A stretch of DNA of 17,090 bases from Sphingomonas sp. UBA1000 (GTDB taxonomy: Bacteria; Pseudomonadota; Alphaproteobacteria; Sphingomonadales; Sphingomonadaceae). Each line of letters begins with the position of its first letter. Within the stretch, counting starts at the first letter, position 1. Shown one piece after another: positions 7,003-15,287 of the stretch. The position numbers and the translations under genes were made by a program. The stretch covers positions 1 to 17,090 of the forward strand of contig DBAW01000081.1 in NCBI GenBank assembly GCA_002291855.1, given 5' to 3'. The notes under the pieces were generated by a model, which was not told the DNA's origin, ran no database searches, and worked only from the letters and a program-made list of their open reading frames with translations.

Positions 7003-7290
7003 GTGCGTGAGAAAATCCTGCGCAGCATCATGTCACGCGTGCTGGGCCGGCGCGGGCACAAGCACCGTTATGGCGGCGGGCCGGGGCGTTATGGCAGGGG
7101 GCGTCCAAAGGGCTTCCGCTCCTTCGTCGCCTGGGCGATCATCAGTGCGGTGGTGGACTGGGTGCGCCGTCGCCGCGCCGGCGCGGATCCGCGCTGGTCG
7201 GCCCACGCCGATCACGAATATCGCCGCGACATGCGCCACGACCCCCGGTACGACCCCCGGTATGACCGCAGGCGCGACAGGCACTGGTGA
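7003..7290 (+). CDS. Small basic protein of unknown function
   Basis: A 95-residue frame that I do not recognise. The GTG at 7003 is favoured because GGGAG lies eight bases upstream; the next in-frame ATG at 7030 lacks one. The N-terminal third is very basic and glycine-rich (RRGHKHRYGGGPGRYGRG). A single hydrophobic segment (FVAWAIISAVVDWV, about 41-54) could be a short membrane or amphipathic helix. The C-terminus is a charged repeat, with HDPRYDPRYDRRRDRHW as the last residues, encoded by two near-identical GACCCCCGGTA units. It lies 112 bases after the receiver gene on the same strand and converges on the defence operon. It may be a nucleic-acid- or membrane-associated peptide. Coding status is likely but not certain. 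Confidence 0.5.
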   Translation: MREKILRSIMSRVLGRRGHKHRYGGGPGRYGRGRPKGFRSFVAWAIISAVVDWVRRRRAGADPRWSAHADHEYRRDMRHDPRYDPRYDRRRDRHW

Positions 7291-7383
7291 CGGCACAGGC
7301 GGGCGCAGGCGAGCCGACGTCACCCCCAGCCTTGGTCCAGCCGGGATGAGAGCCGGGCGGTTGTGTTGCGAATCGGCGCGCAC

Positions 7384-8166
7384 TCAGCCTGGCTGCCAGC
7401 GATTGCGGCGATGCCAATCGAGTCGGCTGCGCTGCTCGTCCACCAGCTCGAGGGGTCGGACCTGGTCCAAAACGAGGGCGCGGCGTGCGGCGGGGCTCAA
7501 CCTTGGGGACGGCACGGCGACGCCCCTATCGCAGAAGGTCACAAGCCCCTTGTCGAAGGCGGCATCCCAGAGCGCCGACAGCAGCAGCCCATTGTGCACA
7601 TCGAGCCGCTCGCGGTCGCTGTCGCAGGCTGCCCAGGGAATGATGTGCGAGGCCCGCAGCAGGTCCGGCTCGGTGATCGCGGTCAGCGGGCAGGCACCAT
7701 TCCAGTAGTCGAGCAGGGCGCGGCGAAACCGGTCCTGCCCGATCCGGACCCGCTGGAGCCGTTCAGCCTCCGTATCGCCCAGCCCGTCGATGTCGCGCAG
7801 ATATTCCTCGAAGGGCAGGGTCGGCAGGCTCCGCGACAGCCGGTAGACCGCGCTGACCCCGCCGAACAGCGCATCGCGGGTGGCGTACACAAAGGCCCCG
7901 GCATGTCCCCTGGCGCAGGGTGCGCAGGGGTCGGCCTTCAGCTCTCTGGCGGCACCGGGATGGCCGACCGACAGAAAGAACGGACCGGCCATCCCGGCTG
8001 GCGTGGCGGCAACCGCGATCTCGCCGGGTGCGGAGGCCGATGTGAAGAACAGCCAGCCTGCCGCCTCGCCCCCGCCAATCCGGTAGCCCTGACTGTTGGC
8101 CGCATCCCGCAGTTCGGAGGCAATGGAAAAGGGATAGGCCCTGGCCCGCTGATCGGCGTCGATCAT
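7384..8166 (-). CDS. HNH endonuclease (HNH_2 type), last gene of the defence operon
   Basis: A 260-residue protein. The ATG at 8166 overlaps the stop of the preceding small frame (ATGA), so it should be translated by coupling; an open extension to 8352 runs over the upstream genes and is rejected. The N-terminal half (about 1-110) is an unassigned alpha/beta region resembling domains fused to restriction HNH nucleases, with CAPC at 81-84. The C-terminal nuclease runs from the FRRALLDYW motif (147-155) through Cys159 and SHIIPW (His174) to HNGLLLSALWDAAFDKGL (His191, Asn192). This matches the HNH_2 pattern, with Trp-Asp-Ala in place of a third His, a variation common in this family. It would cut DNA with a divalent metal. 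Position and coupling point to an effector of the DISARM-like locus, which is inference. Confidence 0.82.
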   Translation of the reverse strand: MIDADQRARAYPFSIASELRDAANSQGYRIGGGEAAGWLFFTSASAPGEIAVAATPAGMAGPFFLSVGHPGAARELKADPCAPCARGHAGAFVYATRDALFGGVSAVYRLSRSLPTLPFEEYLRDIDGLGDTEAERLQRVRIGQDRFRRALLDYWNGACPLTAITEPDLLRASHIIPWAACDSDRERLDVHNGLLLSALWDAAFDKGLVTFCDRGVAVPSPRLSPAARRALVLDQVRPLELVDEQRSRLDWHRRNRWQPG

Positions 8167-8300
8167 GCCGCCGCCCCGGTCTGGATCTGGTGGAGGACAT
8201 CGTGCCGGAAGGCCTCGGGCGAGGGCAGGCAGCCGCGCTTGAACCCGGGCAGGGCCATGTGGCCATTGTCGATGTAGTTCAGAATGTCGGCGACTTTCAC
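8163..8300 (-). pseudogene. DUF262 (GmrSD N-domain) gene remnant, 45 codons
   Basis: This short frame fills the gap between the methyltransferase and the HNH gene. It starts at a GTG that overlaps the methyltransferase stop (GTGA at 8300-8297), has a good GAGGGG eight bases upstream (8309-8314), and its TGA overlaps the HNH ATG. The first 23 residues (KVADILNYIDNGHMALPGF, then KRG) closely resemble the opening of DUF262 proteins, whose consensus continues as LPEFQRGYVWNRDQ. Here the similarity stops at Gly23, and the usual several hundred residues are missing, including the DGQQR nucleotide-handling motif. The remaining 22 codons probably come from the far end of the same gene after an in-frame internal deletion. 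It may still serve to couple translation of HNH. Confidence 0.55.
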
Positions 8301-8308
8301 GTGCGATA

Positions 8309-8314
8309 CCCCTC
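8309..8314 (-). promoter_or_regulatory. Ribosome binding site for the DUF262 remnant
   Basis: GAGGGG on the minus strand, eight bases before the GTG at 8300, inside the last codons of the methyltransferase. It fixes the start of the 45-codon frame and supports that frame having once been a genuine gene. Confidence 0.55.
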
Positions 8315-10699
8315 TGTCCGCACCCGGTGGCCCTGGGCGAGCAGGGTGTCATAGGCCTCCAGCACGAGGCGGCGGGTGCGGTATTCGCCGTGGCGGGCGC
8401 GTTCGTTGTTCTGCAGGACGCGGAAGGTCTCCGACGGATAGTCGGGGCCCATCACGTCCCTGGGGTCGAGCACATAGCGCAACTCGTCGCGGGTCAGGCC
8501 GTAGGCGAGGGCGTACCAGGCATCGAGTTGCGCCCGCAGCTGCGCGCGGCGCGCCTCGTCCCAGGCAAAGGGCGGGCCGTGATGGCCAAGGTCGCGGGCA
8601 AACGGGGCCATGGCATGGCTGACATAGGTCAGCTCCAGCACGCGCGGCACAATGAAGGCGAGGTCGGCGTCGGTGTAGGCGGTGGGGGGGAGGATAGGGA
8701 ATTGCTTGAGATACCCATACGTCAGATGGGTTCCCCCAACGCTCTGACGCGCAACGAAATCCAACGTCAGCGCACCCAGGTTGGCTTGAATGGCAGCCCA
8801 AAGGTTCAGTTTTGCATCCGCGAACATCAGCGGCATCGTATGCCCAACGGCAACAAGTGGACAGAAGGAATAGATCACCGTCCGCTCGTCCGTTGCGCGG
8901 CAGATATCCCGCCAGCCCATCAGCCAGCCTCGGGCCCAGCCTTTGGCGGCGAGGCGGTCGGCGACGTCGCCTTGCGGAACCCAATAGCGGGGGGCGGGCT
9001 CGAAGGCGGGGTCGCTCTTTTCCGTCAGGGTCACGTCGCGGCTGTCCTCGCCGACATAGGTGGCCCAGCGGTGGTCGAACTGGTGGATCATCTTGGCTTC
9101 GTAGAGCGGCACATAGCGGGTGATGCGCGGCGCCGGTGCCGACAGGTCGAGGTGGCGGGCATCGCGGCCACCGGCCAGAGCGAGCGCCTGTTGCGCGGGC
9201 GCCGCCCCGGCCGCCCGCACCCAGTCGGTCCCGTCGCGCACCCAGCCCTGGGACGCCAGCTGTTCGGTGGTGCGGAACAGGCCGCTGTCGTTCGACATGT
9301 GGAACATAGCCATGAACGACACGCCCCACGGATTGCCCGCCGCGCCCTTGGCCTCGTCGATCAGCACGGGCACGCGGGCATAGATCTGGGCGGTCAGGTC
9401 GGCATCGCGGCGGGCGCGGAACACTGGCGCGGTTTTCGTGTTGGGGTTGATGGCGGCGATCTGGGCCGGGGACAGGGTGAAGCGGCGGTGCGGGTCGTCC
9501 AGTTGGGCCGGATCGGTGAGGAAGAAGGCAAAGCCGGCTTCCGCGACATCGGCGCCGAGCGTGAGCAGGGCGAACTTGTAGCTGCGGTGCACACCGGGAA
9601 ACAGGGGCAGACTGTTCTCGAAATCCACCAGCCCGGCCAGCCGCCGGCTTCCCACCAGATGGCCGAAGAAGGGAGCGGTGGTAGCGTCGGTGGCAATGCC
9701 GGTGGGCACGATCACGCCGGCCCCGCCGCGCGGGTTGGTCAGGTTCAGGAAATGCTCGGCAAACAGGGCATAGGTGTTCACATCGCCGCGCCCGGTCCAG
9801 GGATAACGGCGGGCGGGCGAGACCCGGGCCGGGTCCATCTTGGTGGGGTCCTGGTCCTTGGGGGCCGAGAAGAACACCGAGGAGGCTTCCGCGACCCGCT
9901 TGGCGGTGCTGAAGGCTTCGTGCAGCTGGCGCGCCGGGCTGCCCGGCTCGGCCTTGGCCAGTGCATTGATACGCGCGGTGCGGGCGTCGGCATTGGGGGC
10001 AGTGGCGATGTCGGAGTCGCGGCTGGCGAAGAACTCCTGCTCCTGCAGCTTGATCCGCTCCCACGGCGGATTGCCCAGCACCACATCGAACCCGCCCCGG
10101 CCGATCATCACCTCCGGGAAGGCCAGCGGCCAGTGGAAGGCGCGGGCCTCCATGGCGGCATCCACGGCGGCGGCCTCCAGCTGGCCATGAATCTGGCCGC
10201 CGCCGAGGCGGGTGCGCAGGTGGGCCGTGGTGGGGACCAGCGCCGCCCCCACACTGGCGGGCACCCCGCCGGTCTTGGGCAGCAGGAAGGCGGCGATATA
10301 GAGGTCGCAGGCCACCTTGGTGGCATAGCGGCGCGGATCGGCGTCGAAGGCGGCAAAGCGGCTGCGCTTGTCCGCAATCTGGGCCAATGTGTCTTCCGGC
10401 AGGTGGCGCAGGTCGTCCATCCTGGTCGCCAGCCGCGCCGGCGGCAGGGCGCCGCCGCCGCCGCCAAAGTCCAGCCGGCCTTGTCCACGCTTTTCGGACC
10501 GGTTGCGTGCGGCAAAGTGTCTGGCGGTGTCCTTGTCGTCGCCGGTCAGCGGCTTGTAGGCATCATCGGGGATGCCATCTTCCAACGCCTTGAGGTCGAA
10601 CACGCCCAACAGGCTGTCGCCGCACTGGATGCTGGCGTCGAGAAAGCCGAGCGGCTTGCCCGGCTCTACCGTCTCGATCCACAGCGCCACCTTGGCCAG

Positions 10700-10702
10700 C
10701 TA
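10700..10702 (-). other. In-frame amber codon in the methyltransferase
   Basis: Reading the minus strand, the codons are CGC AAC CCG ATG GCG GTA TAG CTG GCC AAG GTG GCG. The frame is open on both sides with protein similarity continuing without a gap, so this is a point nonsense change rather than a frameshift. Confidence 0.9.
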
Positions 10703-12381
10703 TACCGCCATCGGGTTGCGGTCCACGCCGTGGATGCAGTCGCGCACCACGTCGCGCATGGCGGCGTTGTAGTCGGGCGCATCGGGGTTGCGCAGCTGGG
10801 CCACGCGGTTGGCCATGCGCCTCGCCGCCCCGAGCAGGAAGTGGCCGGAGCCGCACGCCGGGTCGATGATGTTGAGGGCGAGGATCGCCTCCACCCCGCC
10901 TTCGGCCTCCGCCCGCTCGAGCACCGGATCGAGTGCGCTGTCGAGCAGGCACTGCACCAGACTGTCCGGGGTGTAATAGCTGCCGGAGACCTTGCGCGCA
11001 TTGCCCTTGGTATCGGCCCCTTCGGCGAAGGCGAAGGTGCGGCCCTCGTCCTGGCGCAGCGGCACCAGCTCCAGCAGGCCCTCATAGACGCTGCCCAGCT
11101 CTTCGGTCGCCATGTCGCGCCAGTTGATCCGCACCCGGCGGCCGTCCTCGATCAGCCAGCCGAGCTTGAAGGCCACCGCCATCAAGGCCCGGTTGGGCAC
11201 TTGGGCCGCATCGAGATCGGGCGTCAGCGCCCGGTCGAACAGGCCGCCGAGGGCGGGCAGGCCAAGCAGCCCCTCGCCGCGTTCGAGCGCGCGGAACACC
11301 ACCTTCACCCCCTCCCACGCGTCGTGGTGATGGTCGTGCGCCTGGCGCCGGGTGGAACGCTCGCGCAGCCAGGCAAAGCCGTAATGGCTGGCGTAGAGCT
11401 GGCGCACCTGGCGGGTGGCGGCGGCCGGATGCAACAGGTCGCGGTCCTCGGCCACGGCCAGGAAGATCAACCGGTAGACCACCCGCAGCATCTGCTCGAA
11501 CAGCTGCGGCATGGTCAGATCGCCCGCGTCGAGCCGCGTCCGCAAGGCCGGATTGGCATCGAGCAGCCCCTGGCCCAGCGCCTTGAGCGCTTCTTCCACA
11601 TTGCCGCGCAGCCGCTCGCGCGCCGAGGCGCCCACCCGCATCCCCGCCTCGCGCCAGCGCTCGAGCGCGCAATCGCCGGCGGCGGCGCCCTCCCCACCAA
11701 AGCGGCTGGCGTGGATCAGCAGCCAAATGGCCGCGAAGTCGGCGAACATCTCGTCGCGGAAGATCGCGCCCAGATCGGCCTCGATCCAGGCGGGCCGGGT
11801 CAGACTGGCGTTGTCGCGCATCAGCCGCACCCGGTCGCCGGCAAACACCAGGCCCCATTGGGCAGCGGCAGTGGCGTTCAGCCAGTCCTGCAGCAGCACG
11901 CCGGGCGCACGCCGGGCCATGCGACCCCCCTCGCCATCGCCGAACTCGGGCAGGGCGCGGGCAAAGCCGTCACCGGGCCGCCCGCGCTCGGCCGGGGCCG
12001 GAGGCGCCACGACGATGGGCACGCGCCCGGCCTTGCCCTCCCAGGTGATGGCAAAGCGCCGGTCCTCGCGCCGGTGCAGGTGCGGCCCGGTCAGCGCGAA
12101 GCCGAAGGCCTGCTGCAGCAGGTCGCGCACGAAGGCGGCGGTCTGTGGCCCGGTCGGCTGGTCGAGCCGCGCCCACGCCTGCCAGTGGGCCTGGGCGATG
12201 CGGAAATAGCGGGTGATCTCCTCGCGCAGGCCAGTCCCCTTGGGGCAGCCATAGTCGGCGGCGGTCTTCTGGTCGGGCGTGGCCGAGGCGATCGCCAGCA
12301 CCTGATCGGGCGCGATCAGCCCGCCCTCGATGGTTATGGCGGAGAAGCCGATGTCTGCGGGGCGTCTGGTCGCGCGGGCCA

Positions 12382-15165
12382 TCAGTTGACCTCCGGCAGA
12401 AGGACATACAGGCCGATGATATCGGCCGGCAGGACCGGGCTGACCTTGACCGTGGCGCCGCCGCCCGCCGCCTCGGTCAGTCGCAGATGGTCATGGGACA
12501 GCGCCTCGGCGCGCTGATGGGCAAACGTGTCGATGGCGGGGCCATACTGGACCAGGCGCGCGTGCGCGGCCTCGATCTGGCGCCCGCGGGCCACATCATC
12601 GACATTGCTGGAGGCTTCGGCCTCGAGCAGGGCCAGCGCGGTCTCGGCCTGCGCGGTGGCGGTTTGGCCCACCCCGCCAAAGGCCAGGGCGGTGGCCTCC
12701 TCGGCCAGCAACAGCTTGCTCGCCCGACCGCTCGTCACCTGCTTGAAGCGCAGCCGCAGCAGCAGCAGCGTGGTCATCTGGCTGACGGCCCGGGTGCGCC
12801 ACACCCCGGCCCGGCCCAGCGGCGTGCCCTCGGCACCCTGCGGATCGAGCGCACCTTCGGCCAGGGTCTCGGCAATCAGCGACACCACCGGATGGACGCG
12901 GCCGACATAGGTGACGCCGGGGGCCGGATCATCGGTGAAGGTGACGGCAAGACTGCCGCGGATGCCGCGCTGCTCGAGCCGCTCGCGCATCATGGCGGGC
13001 AGGTGGACGGTGTGGATCAGGCTGCGGTCCTTGCGGGTTTCGAGCGGGGCCGGCAGCCGCTGCAGGGCACGGCGGGTAAAGCGGGAGACTTCCTCCGGTC
13101 CGCCATTGAGCGCGCGCATCCGGCGCCATTCGGGCAGGACCTCGTCGGGCTTCAGCGCCCCCTGGGCATAGCGCGCGCGGCTGGCCTTTGCTCCCTCGGC
13201 CGTGTCGCGCCACTGGCGCTCGAACCGGCTTGCGCCGGGCCCGAAGTCGAGCTCCATCTGCGCATGCCGGGTGCCGCCGCGGCGCAGCAGCACCGCCTGC
13301 ATCAGCGCCGACGTCACGCTGTCCTGGTCCTCCGGCATCGGCACGCTGACACCGGTCGCCTTGCGGATCTCCTCGGCCTTGCGGAGGATCACGTCCAGCA
13401 CCGCGCCGTCGATGGGACTGTTGTCGCCATACATCATGATCGACCGCACCAGTGGCGCGCGCTGGCCAAAGCGGTCGACCCGGCCTTCGCGCTGCTGGTG
13501 ACGGGTCGGGTTCCAGCTGAGGTCATAGTGCACCACGGCATCTAACAGGCTCTGCAGGTTGATCCCCTCCGACAGGCAGTCGGTGGCCACCAGGATGCGT
13601 CCGTCATGGGGCTCGAGCTCGTCAACCCGGACTCGCCGCTCGTCCGGGGCCAGGGTGCCGGTGACGACGGCAACCCGGTGATCGGGGAAGCTGTGGCGCA
13701 GAACCGCGCCCAGGGCCTCGGCTGTTGCGATGAAACGGCAGAAGATCACCGGCCGGAAGCCGTCCTTGAGCAGTGCCCGCAGTTCGGCCACCAGCCCGGC
13801 GACCTTCGGATCGGTCTCGTGGCGCGCCACCAGGGCTTCGGCCCGCGCGATCAGCCCGGCCAGCACGGCGGCCTCCTCGCCTTGCGCGCTGGCAGATGCG
13901 GGCTCGATGTCGCTTTCGTCGAGCACACCGTCTTCTGCGTCGAACACGACCGGCTTGATCGCGGTCTCCTCGGCCAGACCGCCCAGCCGGTTGCGCAGGG
14001 CGCTCAAGGCCGCGGCCGGCGAAGAGCCCACACAGCGCATCAGGGCGAGCGTGCCCCAGAAGGCCAGCCGGCGATGGCGCTGGTCGGCACCGGCCCGCTC
14101 GGTCACGGTCAGGCAATAATCCAGCACGGCATCCTGGAAGGCGGCGAAATCACCGGTCAGGGTGAAGGGGGCCTCGCGGGTTTCATGCCGGGCAAAGGCG
14201 CGCTGCTCGTCCCAGCCATCCTGGATATCCGGACGGCGGCGCTGCACGAAATGCTGGGCGAGCCGGCGGGCGTAGCGCTCGCGGGCCTTGGCGTCACCAG
14301 ACTCCGGTCCGCCCCGCAGATCCTCGTGCACCAGACCCAGCAGCCGGTCATAGGCGACCGTGTCGCCGCTGTGGGGCGTCGCGGACAGCAGCAGCATGTG
14401 CCGCTCGGGATCGCTCGACAGGCGTTCGAGCAGCTCGTAGCGCTGGTGCTTGCCGCGCTCGTTGCCGACACAGGTGTGGGCTTCGTCAACGATCACGAAT
14501 GGCGGACACGCCCGCGCGAAATCATCCCTGCGGCTGTCGGCCTTGATGTAGTCCAGACTGACCACGGTGAAGGGATAGGCCTCCAGGAGGCTCTGCGACG
14601 TGGGTAGCCCACGCTCCAGACCACGGGCGCGCGCCGCCGTGACGGCCACCGCATCGATGTCGAACTTGGTGGCGAGCTCGCTCACCCACTGGTCCACCAG
14701 ATGCGGCGGACAGAGCACCGCGAACCGGTCGACAATGCCGCGGTCGAGCCACTCGCGCAGGATCATCCCTGCCTCGATCGTCTTGCCGATCCCGACGTCG
14801 TCGGCAATCAGCAGGCGCGCCACAGTCTGCTTCAGCGCCATCATCAGCGGGACCAGCTGATAGGCGCGCGGCTCCACACCCAGATGCGCGGCACTGCGGA
14901 ACGGCCCGGCACCGCGGCGCAACGACAGACGCAGCGCATCCGCCAGCAGGCGGGCGCCGTCCTGGGTGTCAAGGCGCTGTGCATCCGGGACAGCAAAACT
15001 GGCGGCAGAAACGGGCGAAGACTCCAGCGCAGGTGCGATCAGCTGTGCATCGTCGTCGGTTCCAGACAGCGGCCTGACGTTCAGAAGCTCTGGGGACGGC
15101 GAGGGCAGCACGATCCACTCGCGGCCGCGCACGCGCACCATGTCTCCGGGGCAGAAACCACCCAT
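12382..15165 (-). CDS. SNF2/DEAD-like helicase (DrmD-like)
   Basis: A 927-residue superfamily 2 helicase. After an N-terminal domain (1-95) that opens with GDMVRVRGREW, the ATPase core shows motif I, ADDVGIGKTIEAG (Lys128), motif II, DEAH (227-230), motif III, SATPHSG (261-267), motif V, ATDCLSEGINLQ (527-538), and motif VI, QQREGRVDRFGQ (557-568). A roughly 350-residue C-terminal region follows. These motifs and the length match the DrmD subunit of class 1 DISARM and related stand-alone helicase-related proteins. The ATG at 15165 has AGGA eight bases upstream. A GTG two codons earlier (15171) has GGGAG seven bases upstream and would form a GTGA overlap with the extended DUF1998 frame, so either start is possible. 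The stop overlaps the methyltransferase ATG. No damage is seen. Confidence 0.88.
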   Translation of the reverse strand: MGGFCPGDMVRVRGREWIVLPSPSPELLNVRPLSGTDDDAQLIAPALESSPVSAASFAVPDAQRLDTQDGARLLADALRLSLRRGAGPFRSAAHLGVEPRAYQLVPLMMALKQTVARLLIADDVGIGKTIEAGMILREWLDRGIVDRFAVLCPPHLVDQWVSELATKFDIDAVAVTAARARGLERGLPTSQSLLEAYPFTVVSLDYIKADSRRDDFARACPPFVIVDEAHTCVGNERGKHQRYELLERLSSDPERHMLLLSATPHSGDTVAYDRLLGLVHEDLRGGPESGDAKARERYARRLAQHFVQRRRPDIQDGWDEQRAFARHETREAPFTLTGDFAAFQDAVLDYCLTVTERAGADQRHRRLAFWGTLALMRCVGSSPAAALSALRNRLGGLAEETAIKPVVFDAEDGVLDESDIEPASASAQGEEAAVLAGLIARAEALVARHETDPKVAGLVAELRALLKDGFRPVIFCRFIATAEALGAVLRHSFPDHRVAVVTGTLAPDERRVRVDELEPHDGRILVATDCLSEGINLQSLLDAVVHYDLSWNPTRHQQREGRVDRFGQRAPLVRSIMMYGDNSPIDGAVLDVILRKAEEIRKATGVSVPMPEDQDSVTSALMQAVLLRRGGTRHAQMELDFGPGASRFERQWRDTAEGAKASRARYAQGALKPDEVLPEWRRMRALNGGPEEVSRFTRRALQRLPAPLETRKDRSLIHTVHLPAMMRERLEQRGIRGSLAVTFTDDPAPGVTYVGRVHPVVSLIAETLAEGALDPQGAEGTPLGRAGVWRTRAVSQMTTLLLLRLRFKQVTSGRASKLLLAEEATALAFGGVGQTATAQAETALALLEAEASSNVDDVARGRQIEAAHARLVQYGPAIDTFAHQRAEALSHDHLRLTEAAGGGATVKVSPVLPADIIGLYVLLPEVN
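12390..12394 (-). promoter_or_regulatory. Ribosome binding site for the methyltransferase
   Basis: Perfect GGAGG seven bases before the ATG at 12382, embedded in the last codons of the helicase gene. It confirms the methyltransferase start and tight coupling. Confidence 0.8.
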
Positions 15166-15167
15166 GC

Positions 15168-15284
15168 TCACATTCCTGCTCCCAAAACTGCCACAAGCTC
15201 CTGTGGTGCCTGCGATCCCGGCCTTTCAGGCACAGCGATCACATCCAGAATGCCCAGTGCCGCAGCCTCTGCTGCCAGGGCTGG
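15168..15284 (-). other. In-frame continuation of the DUF1998 gene beyond TAG
   Basis: After TAG at 15287-15285 the same frame stays open for 38 codons and ends in TGA at 15170-15168, exactly at the helicase start. The product would read PALAAEAAALGILDVIAVPE, then RPG and onward, a helix-strand pattern that continues the preceding strand GVLAV. Its third-position G/C is about half, lower than the upstream gene, so it may be untranslated or decaying. The flush junction is the best argument that it was the original C-terminus. Confidence 0.5.
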
Positions 15285-15287
15285 CTA
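15285..15287 (-). other. In-frame amber codon ending the DUF1998 frame early
   Basis: The codons are CCG GGC GGA GCC TAG CCA GCC CTG GCA. It is the only stop between the window edge and the TGA that abuts the helicase start. Confidence 0.7.

Larger units (their letters stand above)
8297..12382 (-). pseudogene. Eco57I-class N6-adenine methyltransferase (DrmMI-like), interrupted by an in-frame TAG
   Basis: One continuous frame of 1361 codons, broken only by TAG at codon 561 (10702-10700). The 5' part (560 residues) has a long helical N-terminus and SAM motif I, DPACGSGHFL at 507-516, then VDRNPMAV. After the stop the frame continues LAKVALW and carries catalytic motif IV, NPPW, at about 771-774, with a target-recognition region beyond it. 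The family consensus at the stop is NPMAV-E-LAK, so GAG to TAG is the simplest change. The ATG at 12382 overlaps the helicase stop (TGATG), with GGAGG seven bases upstream; the TGA overlaps the next GTG. Its size and SNF2 neighbour fit class 1 DISARM DrmMI. A GTG at 10690 could open the second half as its own 797-residue frame, but no Shine-Dalgarno precedes it. Without readthrough or complementation the enzyme is inactive. Confidence 0.85.

Noticed and set aside
6972..7010. Twelve-codon leader frame overlapping the start of the 95-residue gene
   Set aside because: The purine-rich AAGGAG abuts its ATG with no spacing, so initiation is unlikely.
7284..7322. GTGACG/CGTCAC inverted repeat between the convergent genes as a bidirectional terminator
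   Set aside because: The stem is six bases with a 25-base loop and no T-run, too weak to call.
8167..8352. N-terminal extension of the HNH protein to 8352
   Set aside because: It overlaps the DUF262 remnant and the methyltransferase end and is Arg/Pro-rich without similarity; the coupled ATG at 8166 fits better.
8327..12517. Very long plus-strand open frame (1396 codons) opposite the methyltransferase
   Set aside because: It is a by-product of GC-rich codon structure on the other strand. Its product is repetitive in His, Gly and Arg with no domain, while the minus strand carries clear methyltransferase motifs.
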